From the NCBI RefSeq assembly GCF_028867705.1, contig NZ_CP066171.1, positions 310,001-374,000 on the forward strand: a DNA stretch of 64,000 nucleotides. Direction: 5' to 3'. The first letter of the stretch is position 1; every line of letters starts with the position of its first letter. Positions 56,839 through 64,000 of this stretch are shown here, one piece after another. Position numbers and translations under genes: made by a program. This DNA comes from Thermoleophilum album. Lineage in GTDB: Bacteria; Actinomycetota; Thermoleophilia; Solirubrobacterales; Thermoleophilaceae. The notes below the pieces were generated by a model that worked only from the letters and a program-made list of their open reading frames with translations, did no database searches and was not told the DNA's origin.

Positions 56839-59577
56839 GTGCGCTTCATCGCTGTCGAGTGCGAGGGGTTCGGGCGGCTTCACGGGCGCTTCGAGTTCGC
56901 ACCAGGGCTCACTGTGGTGACCGGCCCCAACGAAGCCGGGAAAAGCACCCTGCACGAGCTTCTCTACCGCCTCCTCTACGGCTTCCAAGCGCAGGAGCGC
57001 CGGCGCGGCAAGGACGGCCGGCTGTCTCCCTGGGAGGCGCGCCGGCCGTGGGACGCCGGTTGCCGCTACGGTGCCGTCGCCTTGATCGCCGACCGCGCCG
57101 GCCGCGAGCTGCGCGTCGAGTGGGACTTCGAAAAGCACCGAGTGCGCGTCCTCGACGCCCGCACCGGCACCGATCTGAGCAAACACTTCCGCGGCAAGGG
57201 GCGCGACGTCGTGCTCGGCAACTTCCTGCTCGGCCTCGGGCGCGAAGAGTTCCGGCAGGTTTGCTGTCTCGCCCAGGGCGACGTCGATCCCCCGAGCGGC
57301 GCTGCCGTCAAGGAGCTCGGCGAGCGGCTGCGTGCGCTGGTGGAGAGCGGCAGCGAGTCGGGCAGCGTGGCAGCCGCGGTCGAGCGCCTCGAGCGCGCGG
57401 CGCGCGAGCGGCTCGGTGTCGACCGCCGTAGCCGCGACTGGGGGCCGCTCAGCGGAGGTCGGTGGGATCGCTTGCTCGCGCGCGAGCGACAGGTGCTCGC
57501 AGAGCTGGAGCGTGCGGAGACGGAGCGCGCGGCGGTCGCCGCGCTGGTGCTCGACCTCGCCGAGCTCGACCAGCGACGCGAGCGCCTGGCGGCGAGCGTC
57601 GAGGACGAGCGCCAGCGCCACCTCGCCCTGCGGGTCGCGCAGGCTTCGGCGCGGCTCGACCGTGCACGCGCGCTCGCCGAGCGCGCGGCAGCGCGCCCCG
57701 AGCGACCGGTGGCGCTTCCGAGCGGCCTTACGGAGCGTGTCGCCCGCCTCGTCGCGGAGCTCGAGAACGCCGAGCGAGCGCACCAGGAGAGCGAAGAGCG
57801 CGCCCGCCGGGAGCGCGAGCGGGGCTCGCTGCTCGAGACGGAGCTCGACCAGCGCCAGCGCGAGCTCGCCGCGGTCGCGCCCGACGGCGAGCCCTCGGCT
57901 GCCGGCCGCAAGCGCGTCGCCGAGCTGGCCGCGCGCGTCGAGGCCCGCCGCCGCGAGGTCGCGGAAGCTGACCCTGCGAGCGCTGCCGGAGGCACGGCGC
58001 GGGCGCGCGCCGAGCGCTTGCGTGCGGCACGCGAGCACCTGCGTGACCTCGAGCGCTCGGCGCAGATCGCGGCTCGCGGCGCGCTTTTCGCGATCCTTGC
58101 CGCACTCGGGTCGGGGCTCGCGCTCGCCGTGGCCGTCGGCACGGCGGCGGCGATCGCCGGCGCGCTGGTCGCTGGCGCTGCGGCGGCGCTCGCGCTGCGG
58201 CGGCGCGCGCAGGTTCGACGGGCGATCGCACGCACGCTAGGCGAGGCGGGGGTCGCGAGCCCGGCGCTGCTCGAAGACGAGCTGGTCGCCGCCGAGGCCG
58301 AGCTCGCAGCGCGCGAGCGCAGCGAGCAGCTCCTCGCGAGCGACGAGCAGGAGCTCGCGCGCTGTCTCGACGAACACGGCGCACCGGCGGGGCCCGAGCC
58401 GCTCGCGCGGGCGCACGCCTACCTTCGCGCGCTCGAGCTCGCCGAGCGCATCGCCGCCCTCCGTGCCGAGCTCGCACGTGTCCACGAGGTCACGGCGGCA
58501 GCGGAACGCGCGAGCACGCGCTGCGAGCAGGCACGCTCAGCCCTCGCCGCAGCGCTCGCCGAGGCAGGCATCGCCGACCGCGATCTGCGCGCCGCGATCC
58601 GTCGCTTCGACGAAGTTCGCGAGCAGGCCGAACGCGACGCGCGGGCCGTCGAGCTCGCCGAGCGTGCCGGCGCCGAGCTGCGCGCCCTGACCGCCGGTCG
58701 CCCGCTCGCCGACCTCGAGCGCGAGCGCGCGGCGCTGGCGCGCGAGCTAGACGAGCACGTCGCGCGCTGGGGGGCGCGGGTCGCTGAAGCCGCGCAGGCG
58801 ACGGCGCGCAACGCCCACCGCGCCGAAGCGCTCGCCGATCTCGAACGGCGCGTCGACGAAGTGGCCAGAAGGCTGGCGCAACGAGAAGCGCAGCTCGCCG
58901 AGCTCGAGCGTCGTCGCCACGGTCTCGAGCGCGAGATCGAGGCACGCGAGCGGCAGCTTCCCGACCCGGCTGACCTGCGCGCCGAACTCGCCGCGATCGC
59001 CGAGGAGTGCCGCACGATCGAACTGCGGCGCGACGCGATCCGGCTCGCGATCGTGGAGCTGCGGACGGCTGCCGCCCAGGCGCACCGCGAGTTCGCGCCG
59101 CGGCTCAACGAGGCGCTCGCGCGCGTTTTGCCGCGGATCACGGGCGGACGCTACCGGCGCGCGTTCGTCGCCGAGGACCTCGCCGTAGCGGTCGAAGCGC
59201 CCGAAACGGGCGCGGTCGTCTCGGCCGAGCAGCTCAGCCGCGGCACGCGCGACCAGATCTACCTTGTGGAGCGCTTGGCTATCGCGCGTCTGCTCGACGA
59301 ACAGGCGGGTGGCGGTGTCGCGCGCGGCGCGCAACCTCGCGGCCGCGCCCCGCTGCTCCTCGACGACCCGTTCGATCGCTTCGACGCGCTGCGGCTCGCG
59401 GCCGGTCTCGAGCAGATCGTCGCCGAGGCACGGGAGCGCCAGATCGTTCTCTTTGCCGAAGAGCGGTCGCACGTCGATGCGCTCTGCCGGCTGGATCCCG
59501 GTTGCCGGGTGATCGAGCTGCCCGCACCGGAATTGCCAGGACGACAGCGAGCCGAGGAGGGGGAGGAGGCAGGTTGA
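56839..59577 (+). CDS. SbcC/YhaN-like AAA ATPase with coiled coils and membrane segments
   Basis: 912 aa. Walker A GPNEAGKSTLHELLY near residue 35, a long Arg/Glu-rich coiled coil (~180-410), two hydrophobic stretches (~415-455: ALFAILAALGSGLALAVAVG, TAAAIAGALVAGAAAALAL), a second coiled coil to ~760, signature SAEQLSRGTRDQIYLVERL and Walker B PLLLDDPFDRFD. The internal membrane part is a YhaN feature and absent from true SbcC. Likely complex with the phosphoesterase next to it, bound to the membrane, for DNA end processing or defence (inference). GTG start. Confidence 0.88.
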   Translation: MRFIAVECEGFGRLHGRFEFAPGLTVVTGPNEAGKSTLHELLYRLLYGFQAQERRRGKDGRLSPWEARRPWDAGCRYGAVALIADRAGRELRVEWDFEKHRVRVLDARTGTDLSKHFRGKGRDVVLGNFLLGLGREEFRQVCCLAQGDVDPPSGAAVKELGERLRALVESGSESGSVAAAVERLERAARERLGVDRRSRDWGPLSGGRWDRLLARERQVLAELERAETERAAVAALVLDLAELDQRRERLAASVEDERQRHLALRVAQASARLDRARALAERAAARPERPVALPSGLTERVARLVAELENAERAHQESEERARRERERGSLLETELDQRQRELAAVAPDGEPSAAGRKRVAELAARVEARRREVAEADPASAAGGTARARAERLRAAREHLRDLERSAQIAARGALFAILAALGSGLALAVAVGTAAAIAGALVAGAAAALALRRRAQVRRAIARTLGEAGVASPALLEDELVAAEAELAARERSEQLLASDEQELARCLDEHGAPAGPEPLARAHAYLRALELAERIAALRAELARVHEVTAAAERASTRCEQARSALAAALAEAGIADRDLRAAIRRFDEVREQAERDARAVELAERAGAELRALTAGRPLADLERERAALARELDEHVARWGARVAEAAQATARNAHRAEALADLERRVDEVARRLAQREAQLAELERRRHGLEREIEARERQLPDPADLRAELAAIAEECRTIELRRDAIRLAIVELRTAAAQAHREFAPRLNEALARVLPRITGGRYRRAFVAEDLAVAVEAPETGAVVSAEQLSRGTRDQIYLVERLAIARLLDEQAGGGVARGAQPRGRAPLLLDDPFDRFDALRLAAGLEQIVAEARERQIVLFAEERSHVDALCRLDPGCRVIELPAPELPGRQRAEEGEEAG

Positions 59578-60743
59578 GCGCAGAAGGTCGCGCAGGCGAA
59601 CGCAAGTCGCCATCCGCCGACGGTGCCACGGCCGGGGCACCGGAGCTTCCAGCCACGCTCGACGAGTTCTTCGACATCGCGCGCGAGCGTCTCGATCCCG
59701 GCACGTTCGGCTACTACGCCGGCGGTGCCGGTGCCGAGATCACGCTCCGCGACAACGAGCAAGCCTGGGCGCGCTTGCGCTTGCGGCCGCGCATGCTCGT
59801 CGACGTCTCGCGCTGCGAAACGTCGACGACTGTGCTGGGCGAGGACCTCGCCCATCCCGTGTGCGTCGCGCCGACAGCGTTCCACCGGCTCGCTCACCCC
59901 GAAGGCGAGGCGGCGACCGCTGTCGGTGCCGAACGCGCGGCGGCCCCGTTTTGCTTGTCGACGTTGGCGACGGCGCGCCCCCGCGAGGTGGCGGCCGCTG
60001 CGCCTGCCGGCAGGCGCTGGTTCCAGGTTTACGTGTTTCGTGATCGCGGGGTCACGCGCGCGCTTTGCGAAGAGGCCGCGGAGAGCGGCTTTCGAGCTCT
60101 TTTCCTCACCGTCGACGTGCCGTTTTTCGGTCGCCGCGAGCGCGATCTGCGCAGCGGTTTCGCGCTCCCGGCGATCGACGTTCCGAGTCTCGCTGCAGCC
60201 GTCGGCGAGCCCGGTGCGAGCCTCGATATGCGCGCGATCGGCGAGCTTCTCGACGCCTCGCTTACCTGGCGCGACGTGGAAGAGCTCGTCGGGACGAGCG
60301 ATCTCCCTGTCGTCGTCAAGGGGGTTCTCACAGCGGAAGACGCCCGCCGCGCGGTCGCGAGCGGCGCCGCGGCGGTCGTGGTGTCGAACCACGGCGGTCG
60401 GCAGCTCGACGGCGTGCGGGCGAGCGCCGACGCGCTGCCGGAGGTGGTCGAGGAGGTCGGCGACGAGGTCGATGTGCTGGTCGACGGCGGGATCCGCCGC
60501 GGCACCGATGTGCTGAAAGCGCTAGCGCTGGGAGCGCGGGCCGTGCTCGTCGGGCGGCCAGTGCTCTGGGGGCTGGCGACGGCGGGGACAGCTGGGGTCG
60601 AGCGCGTTTTGCGACTGCTGGTCGACGACTTCGCGCTCTCGCTCGCGCTGTGCGGCGTGCCGCGGGCGCGCGATCTCGACCGCTCGGTGCTGGAGCGCCC
60701 TCCGCGTGGCCCGAGCGTGTCGAGCGTCGATGGTTCGCTCTGA
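59574..60743 (+). CDS. FMN-dependent alpha-hydroxy-acid oxidase
   Basis: 389 aa TIM-barrel flavoenzyme. FGYYAGGAG (catalytic-site Tyr pair), APTAFHRLAHPEGE, FQVYVFRDRGV, LTVDVPFFGRRERD, VVKGVLTAEDARRA, VVSNHGGRQLDG (catalytic His and substrate Arg) and VDGGIRRGTDVLKALALGA (FMN phosphate). Oxidises lactate, glycolate or a related acid; the substrate cannot be read off. TTG start after GAGGAGGGGGAGGAGG, overlapping the ATPase stop by 4 nt, so the three genes form one operon. Confidence 0.92.
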   Translation: MSAEGRAGERKSPSADGATAGAPELPATLDEFFDIARERLDPGTFGYYAGGAGAEITLRDNEQAWARLRLRPRMLVDVSRCETSTTVLGEDLAHPVCVAPTAFHRLAHPEGEAATAVGAERAAAPFCLSTLATARPREVAAAAPAGRRWFQVYVFRDRGVTRALCEEAAESGFRALFLTVDVPFFGRRERDLRSGFALPAIDVPSLAAAVGEPGASLDMRAIGELLDASLTWRDVEELVGTSDLPVVVKGVLTAEDARRAVASGAAAVVVSNHGGRQLDGVRASADALPEVVEEVGDEVDVLVDGGIRRGTDVLKALALGARAVLVGRPVLWGLATAGTAGVERVLRLLVDDFALSLALCGVPRARDLDRSVLERPPRGPSVSSVDGSL

Positions 60744-60790
60744 GTGCCGCGCGAGCGCGACGGCACGGCTGGCAGTTCGGGCGCTCCCCG

Positions 60791-61831
60791 CTAGCGGCGG
60801 GTGTCGGCGCGCTGCGCGGACGGTTCGACGCGGCTCGCGAGCGTGCGGCAGCCGTCTTGGTCAAGCTCGAAGGTGAGTTCTTGCACGCGCGCCGAACGCA
60901 TCGCAGCGCTGACCGCCTCGCGCGCACCGGGAGCGAAACAAAGCAAAAACCCGCCGCCGCCCGCACCCATCAGCGCCACCGCTGCCGCCCCGGCGCGGCG
61001 AGCGATCGCCCGCAGCTCGTCCGCGCGTGGCGGCACCGCGCCGGGTGCGCGCCGCCGTTTGAGATCCCACTGCGCGTCGAGCGCCCGCGCCCAGCGATCG
61101 ACGTCGCCTCGCTCGAGCGCGTCAGCGACGTCTTCGGCGAGCTGGCGACTGCGGTGAAGGATGTCGAGAGCGCCGCGATCCCCTCGGCGCACACCACGCG
61201 CGACGTTCGACAACAGGCGCGACGCCGACCTTCGACCCCCGATGAAAAACAGCGCCGTGTCGTTCGCGAGCGCAGCTGCCGAGCGTGGGTGAAGATCGAG
61301 GCTGCGGGCCTCCACGCTGCCGTCGCGCTTGAAGCTGTAGGCACGCACTCCACCGAACGCCGCGGCGTACTGGTCGTGCTTTCCTACCGAGCGCCCAACC
61401 ACCTCGATCTCGATATGGCAGGCAGCCTCGGCCAGGCGCTCGCGTTTGTCGGGGCGAGGCTCGCTGCCTGTGTCCTTCAACGCGTCGAGCGCGCGCAGCG
61501 TGCACACGGTGAACGCGCCCGATGAACCGAGACCGGTGCCGGGAGGTACCTCGGCGACGCTCGCTAGCTCGAGCGGCTGGCCGTCCCAGTGAAGGTCGAG
61601 CAGCGCTCTCAGGAGCGGGTGGCGGACCGAGCGCGCCGAGACCACCTCTTCGTAAGCCAGGTGCTTGAGCCGGAAGCGCCCGTCGATCGACGGGGCAGCT
61701 GTGACATAGACGTAGCGGGCGATCGCTGCCGAAACAGCGAAGCCCTCGTGACGCGAGAAGTAGGCCGGTAGGTCGGTGCCGCCGCCGCCCAAAGCAAGGC
61801 GCAATGGAGCCCGTGCCACGACGGCTTTCAT
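60791..61831 (-). CDS. GHMP family sugar kinase (heptose-7-phosphate kinase-like)
   Basis: 346 aa. MKAVVARAPLRLALGGGGTDLPAY at the N-terminus, ATP loop EVPPGTGLGSSGAFTVCTL, a mid motif GRSVGKHDQYAAAFGG with the substrate-site Asp, and GAGGGGFLLCF near the C-terminus. Closest in plan to D-glycero-D-manno-heptose-7-phosphate kinase (HddA) and L-fucose kinase relatives. ATG 61831 is chosen as CAGAAT lies 7 nt upstream; ATG 61840 would add MRP. Convergent with the hydroxy-acid oxidase. No other heptose genes are visible here. Confidence 0.88.
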   Translation of the reverse strand: MKAVVARAPLRLALGGGGTDLPAYFSRHEGFAVSAAIARYVYVTAAPSIDGRFRLKHLAYEEVVSARSVRHPLLRALLDLHWDGQPLELASVAEVPPGTGLGSSGAFTVCTLRALDALKDTGSEPRPDKRERLAEAACHIEIEVVGRSVGKHDQYAAAFGGVRAYSFKRDGSVEARSLDLHPRSAAALANDTALFFIGGRRSASRLLSNVARGVRRGDRGALDILHRSRQLAEDVADALERGDVDRWARALDAQWDLKRRRAPGAVPPRADELRAIARRAGAAAVALMGAGGGGFLLCFAPGAREAVSAAMRSARVQELTFELDQDGCRTLASRVEPSAQRADTRR

Positions 61832-61993
61832 GGGGCGCATTCTGGCGTCTTCCCGACCCCGGTGTGAAAAGGCGGCGTGTACGGGGGGTCGCCGACGCCT
61901 CGCGTTGCGCCGTCGCGGCCGTCTCCTGGCTTGTGTTCGGTCCCGCTGGCGGCGCGAGCGGTCGCGCCTCGCGGCGCGAGCGTTCGTGGCTAC

Positions 61994-63679
61994 CTAATCG
62001 GAGCGCGCAGGGGCGCCTTTGCTCACCTTGCTAAGGCTGCGGCCGCCGGCGTAACTACCCTCACTGCCGTCGTTGCCCGCTTGCCGATCGCCTCTGTCAG
62101 CGGCAGGGGGAACCGGCGACTGGGGAGGCGCCGAGCTGCGCTCAGGCGGTTCCCTATAGCCGCCGCTTCGGTCTTTCGGGCGTGAGCTGCTCGGACGCGG
62201 CGCCTGTGTCGGCGAAGGCGCCCCGGTGCGTGGGCGTGTATCGGCACGCGTGCGCGGTGCCGCCACGCGCTTGCGAACCCCGGCCGTCGCGCGTTGCCGC
62301 CCGCGTGCGATCTTGCGGGCGCGCCCGGAGTGCGTGGCGCGCTGGCGATCGCGCCCGCGGCGGGCGCGATCGCTGGTGGCGTGCTGGCGCCGCTTCTCCT
62401 GTGCGGCGCGCGCTCGCGACCGCTCGCCGTCTGTGCCGCTCCCGGTCCGCACCCGGCGTTGATCGGCGTTGCGTCGCTTGCCGCCGGCTGCGCTGCCGCG
62501 GGCAGCGTCGGGGCCGGCTGCGCGTCCGGCGCGAGTGTCCGCAGTCGCGGCGCGGTGTGCGCCGTCTTGCACAGCGGCGCCGCTTCCGCCCGGTTCCTTG
62601 CTCGCGGTGGTGGCGAAGTGCTTGACAGCCGCCGTGCCGCCGGTCGCGCCGACGCCGAGCGCTAGCGCCGCAGCCACGACCTTGGCAGCGAACGCGGCCC
62701 CGCCGGCGCTCGCCGCGCCCGTCACGGCGCTGCCAGCTGCAGCGGCGCCACCAGCCGCGGCGACGCCACCCGCCCCTGCTGCGGCCCCGCTGCCGGCCAT
62801 CGCGCCACCGGCGGCGACGCCGCCCGCGCCAGCGGCCACGCCACCCGCCGAGCTTGCTTGGTGCAGCCCGGCGCCAGCCGCCAGCGAGCTCTTTAGCGCC
62901 GGCGTCACCGCCACCGGCAGGGCGAGCGCGAGCAGCGCACGCTGGCGCGCAACGCGCTGCCGGAACTCGCGGCAGCCTGGGCAGCTGCGCAGGTGTAGCG
63001 CGATCGGGCTGCGGCGCAGCGAGCCGCCGCGCAGCGTCGCCAGCTCCTCGCGCACCTCGGCGCATGGGCGCTCGCGCGCCTCGCGCATCTTGATCAACGT
63101 CGTGCGTGCGCGAAAGACGAGCGCCTTCACCCTGGCCGTCTCCACTCCGAGCACGTGCGCGATCTCGCTCTGCGACATGTCCGCGAGTTCGAAAAGAAGC
63201 AGCGCTGCACGCTGGTCGTGGGGAAGCGCGCGCAGGTCGGCGAGGACCGCGCGGATCTCCTCGCGCTGCTCGACGGTGACAGGTTGGGCTGCCTCCGCGT
63301 GCTCCCCGCCGAGCGCGGTCGTGCGACGTTCGCGCAAGAGCGATAGGCAGCGGTTCCGTGCCACCGTGTAGAGCCAGGGTTTGAAGGCGAGCTCGCGCCC
63401 GGTGCCCGAGCGCAGCTCGCGGTAGGCGGCGGCGAAGGCGTGCTGCACGGCGTCCTCGGCGTCGTCGTGCGAGCCGGTGAGGTGCCGACAGAAGCCGAGC
63501 AGTGGGGGCAGGTGTCGCTCGAAGAGCACCTCGAACGCGCGGTCGTCGCCGCGCTGCACGCGACGCACCAGCTGTTCGTCTCCGAGCTGGCGAAGCAGTG
63601 CCTGGGGCAGCAGGGTCCGCTTGCGCGGGCGTCCGCCGCGGTTCTCCCCGCCGGGCTCAGCTTCCTTGCTTGCCACCAT
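61994..63679 (-). CDS. ECF-type sigma factor with fused zinc finger and long tail (second copy of the design)
   Basis: 561 aa. Region 2 (~48-118: FEVLFERHLPPLLGFCRHLT, DDAEDAVQHAFAAAYRELR, WLYTVARNRCLSLLRER) and region 4 (~150-200: LPHDQRAALLLFELADMSQS, ETARVKALVFRART). Zinc site Cys206 and H229xxxC233xxC236, Ala/Gly-rich block (~270-330), possible membrane segment (~330-352: FAAKVVAAALALGVGATGGT), then ~210 basic, Arg/Ser/Thr/Pro-rich residues. Same order as the protein at 10748-12496, with poor sequence match in the tails. ATG start with GAGGGG upstream. Divergent from the exported protein at the window end. Confidence 0.85.
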   Translation of the reverse strand: MVASKEAEPGGENRGGRPRKRTLLPQALLRQLGDEQLVRRVQRGDDRAFEVLFERHLPPLLGFCRHLTGSHDDAEDAVQHAFAAAYRELRSGTGRELAFKPWLYTVARNRCLSLLRERRTTALGGEHAEAAQPVTVEQREEIRAVLADLRALPHDQRAALLLFELADMSQSEIAHVLGVETARVKALVFRARTTLIKMREARERPCAEVREELATLRGGSLRRSPIALHLRSCPGCREFRQRVARQRALLALALPVAVTPALKSSLAAGAGLHQASSAGGVAAGAGGVAAGGAMAGSGAAAGAGGVAAAGGAAAAGSAVTGAASAGGAAFAAKVVAAALALGVGATGGTAAVKHFATTASKEPGGSGAAVQDGAHRAATADTRAGRAAGPDAARGSAAGGKRRNADQRRVRTGSGTDGERSRARAAQEKRRQHATSDRARRGRDRQRATHSGRARKIARGRQRATAGVRKRVAAPRTRADTRPRTGAPSPTQAPRPSSSRPKDRSGGYREPPERSSAPPQSPVPPAADRGDRQAGNDGSEGSYAGGRSLSKVSKGAPARSD

Positions 63680-63956
63680 CGCTGCCCCTCGCGCCTCGGG
63701 CTTGTCGACCGAAGCTCGCGCGGTCCGTCGCTGCTTCTATCGGTCCGGCAGCGCTCACGCTTCACGTCCTCCTAAACGCGTGGACGTTCGGCAGGTTCGA
63801 AAGTTGCGCGGGTACGTCCTCTCCGAGCACGACGACGGTCGCCGATCACGATTTTTCGGAAACTCGCGAACCTCGTCCCGGCGCGCGCGTTTAAGGGGCG
63901 TAACTCGAGAGAGGAATCCCCGGTTCCAGCAACCCAGTGGAGCGGAGGCAGAGGAG
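63680..63956 (+). promoter_or_regulatory. Divergent intergenic region with candidate ECF-type promoter (63867-63891)
   Basis: 277 nt between the sigma gene and the gene at 63957. CGAACC (63867-63872), 16-nt spacer, GTT (63889-63891) fits the -35 GAAC / -10 GTT pattern of many ECF promoters. It would direct the rightward gene, perhaps by the neighbouring sigma factor (inference). A ribosome site GGAGGCAGAGGAG precedes the ATG. Confidence 0.3.
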
Positions 63957-64000
63957 ATGCGAGCGAGAGTTTTCAGATGGGTGGGGGTAGCTACGGCGGT
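63957..64000 (+). CDS. Start of an exported protein (cut by window edge)
   Basis: Only 14 codons are visible: MRARVFRWVGVATA. Basic start followed by small hydrophobic residues fits a signal peptide. A strong purine-rich ribosome site supports the ATG. Nothing can be said about function. Confidence 0.55.
   Translation, partial: MRARVFRWVGVATA

Overview
The window is a 64 kb stretch of very GC-rich, gene-dense chromosome with short intergenic gaps, many GTG/TTG starts and repeated stop/start overlaps. The gene content points to Actinobacteriota: a six-gene MCE block, ECF sigma/RskA pairs, a fused MoaD-MoaE, and Tat-exported ferritin-like proteins. A CsrA gene, several sigma factors with fused extensions, and the lineage-restricted hypotheticals suggest the deep-branching class Thermoleophilia (inference; no rRNA or marker gene is present). 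There is no prophage, insertion sequence or CRISPR array, and base composition looks uniform, so this reads as native chromosome.

Layout. 1-3590: molybdenum cofactor genes in two divergent arms, moaA (cut by the window edge) and a moaD-moaE fusion leftwards, a moaC-mogA fusion and moeA rightwards. 3.6-9.4 kb: small housekeeping and hypothetical genes including csrA, a DUF2090 aldolase-like gene, a catalytically dead rhomboid, a UPF0173 hydrolase and a lipoprotein. 9.7-13.7 kb: an R2-like ligand-binding oxidase, then two unusual sigma factors. 13.8-23.6 kb: tRNA-Leu(UAA), a DUF4235 protein and six consecutive MCE genes without permease or ATPase partners. 23.7-31.6 kb: a membrane adenylate cyclase, a membrane SpoIIE phosphatase, a TPP enzyme, Ppx/GppA, a peroxiredoxin-like protein, a cupin and initiator tRNA-Met. 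31.9-43 kb: a LuxR regulator and assorted oxidoreductases, nagA, a large secreted protein, a CDF-like transporter and a decayed DUF1697 gene. 43.1-47.8 kb: a complete branched-chain amino acid type ABC transporter operon (livGFHMK). 47.9-50.3 kb: TetR and a divergent DHA2 drug exporter sharing a tandem operator. 50.5-55.6 kb: a Tat locus with tatA, tatC, an ECF sigma/anti-sigma pair and three exported ferritin-like proteins. 55.7-61.8 kb: a YhaO/YhaN-like nuclease pair, an alpha-hydroxy-acid oxidase and a sugar kinase of the GHMP family. 62-64 kb: a second sigma factor with fused zinc finger and long tail, and the first codons of an exported protein.

Three themes recur. First, about a dozen genes have a TANNNT box 6-9 nt before the start codon and no Shine-Dalgarno sequence, which predicts leaderless transcripts and settles several start codons. 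Second, three of the four sigma factors carry extra regions (two with a C-terminal zinc-binding anti-sigma-like domain and a long Ala/Gly tail, one with an N-terminal hydrophobic segment), suggesting sigma factors controlled in cis. Third, the Tat components, their likely ferritin-like cargo and an ECF sigma/anti-sigma pair form one locus bounded by a strong terminator; this is the best candidate in the window for an undescribed functional system.
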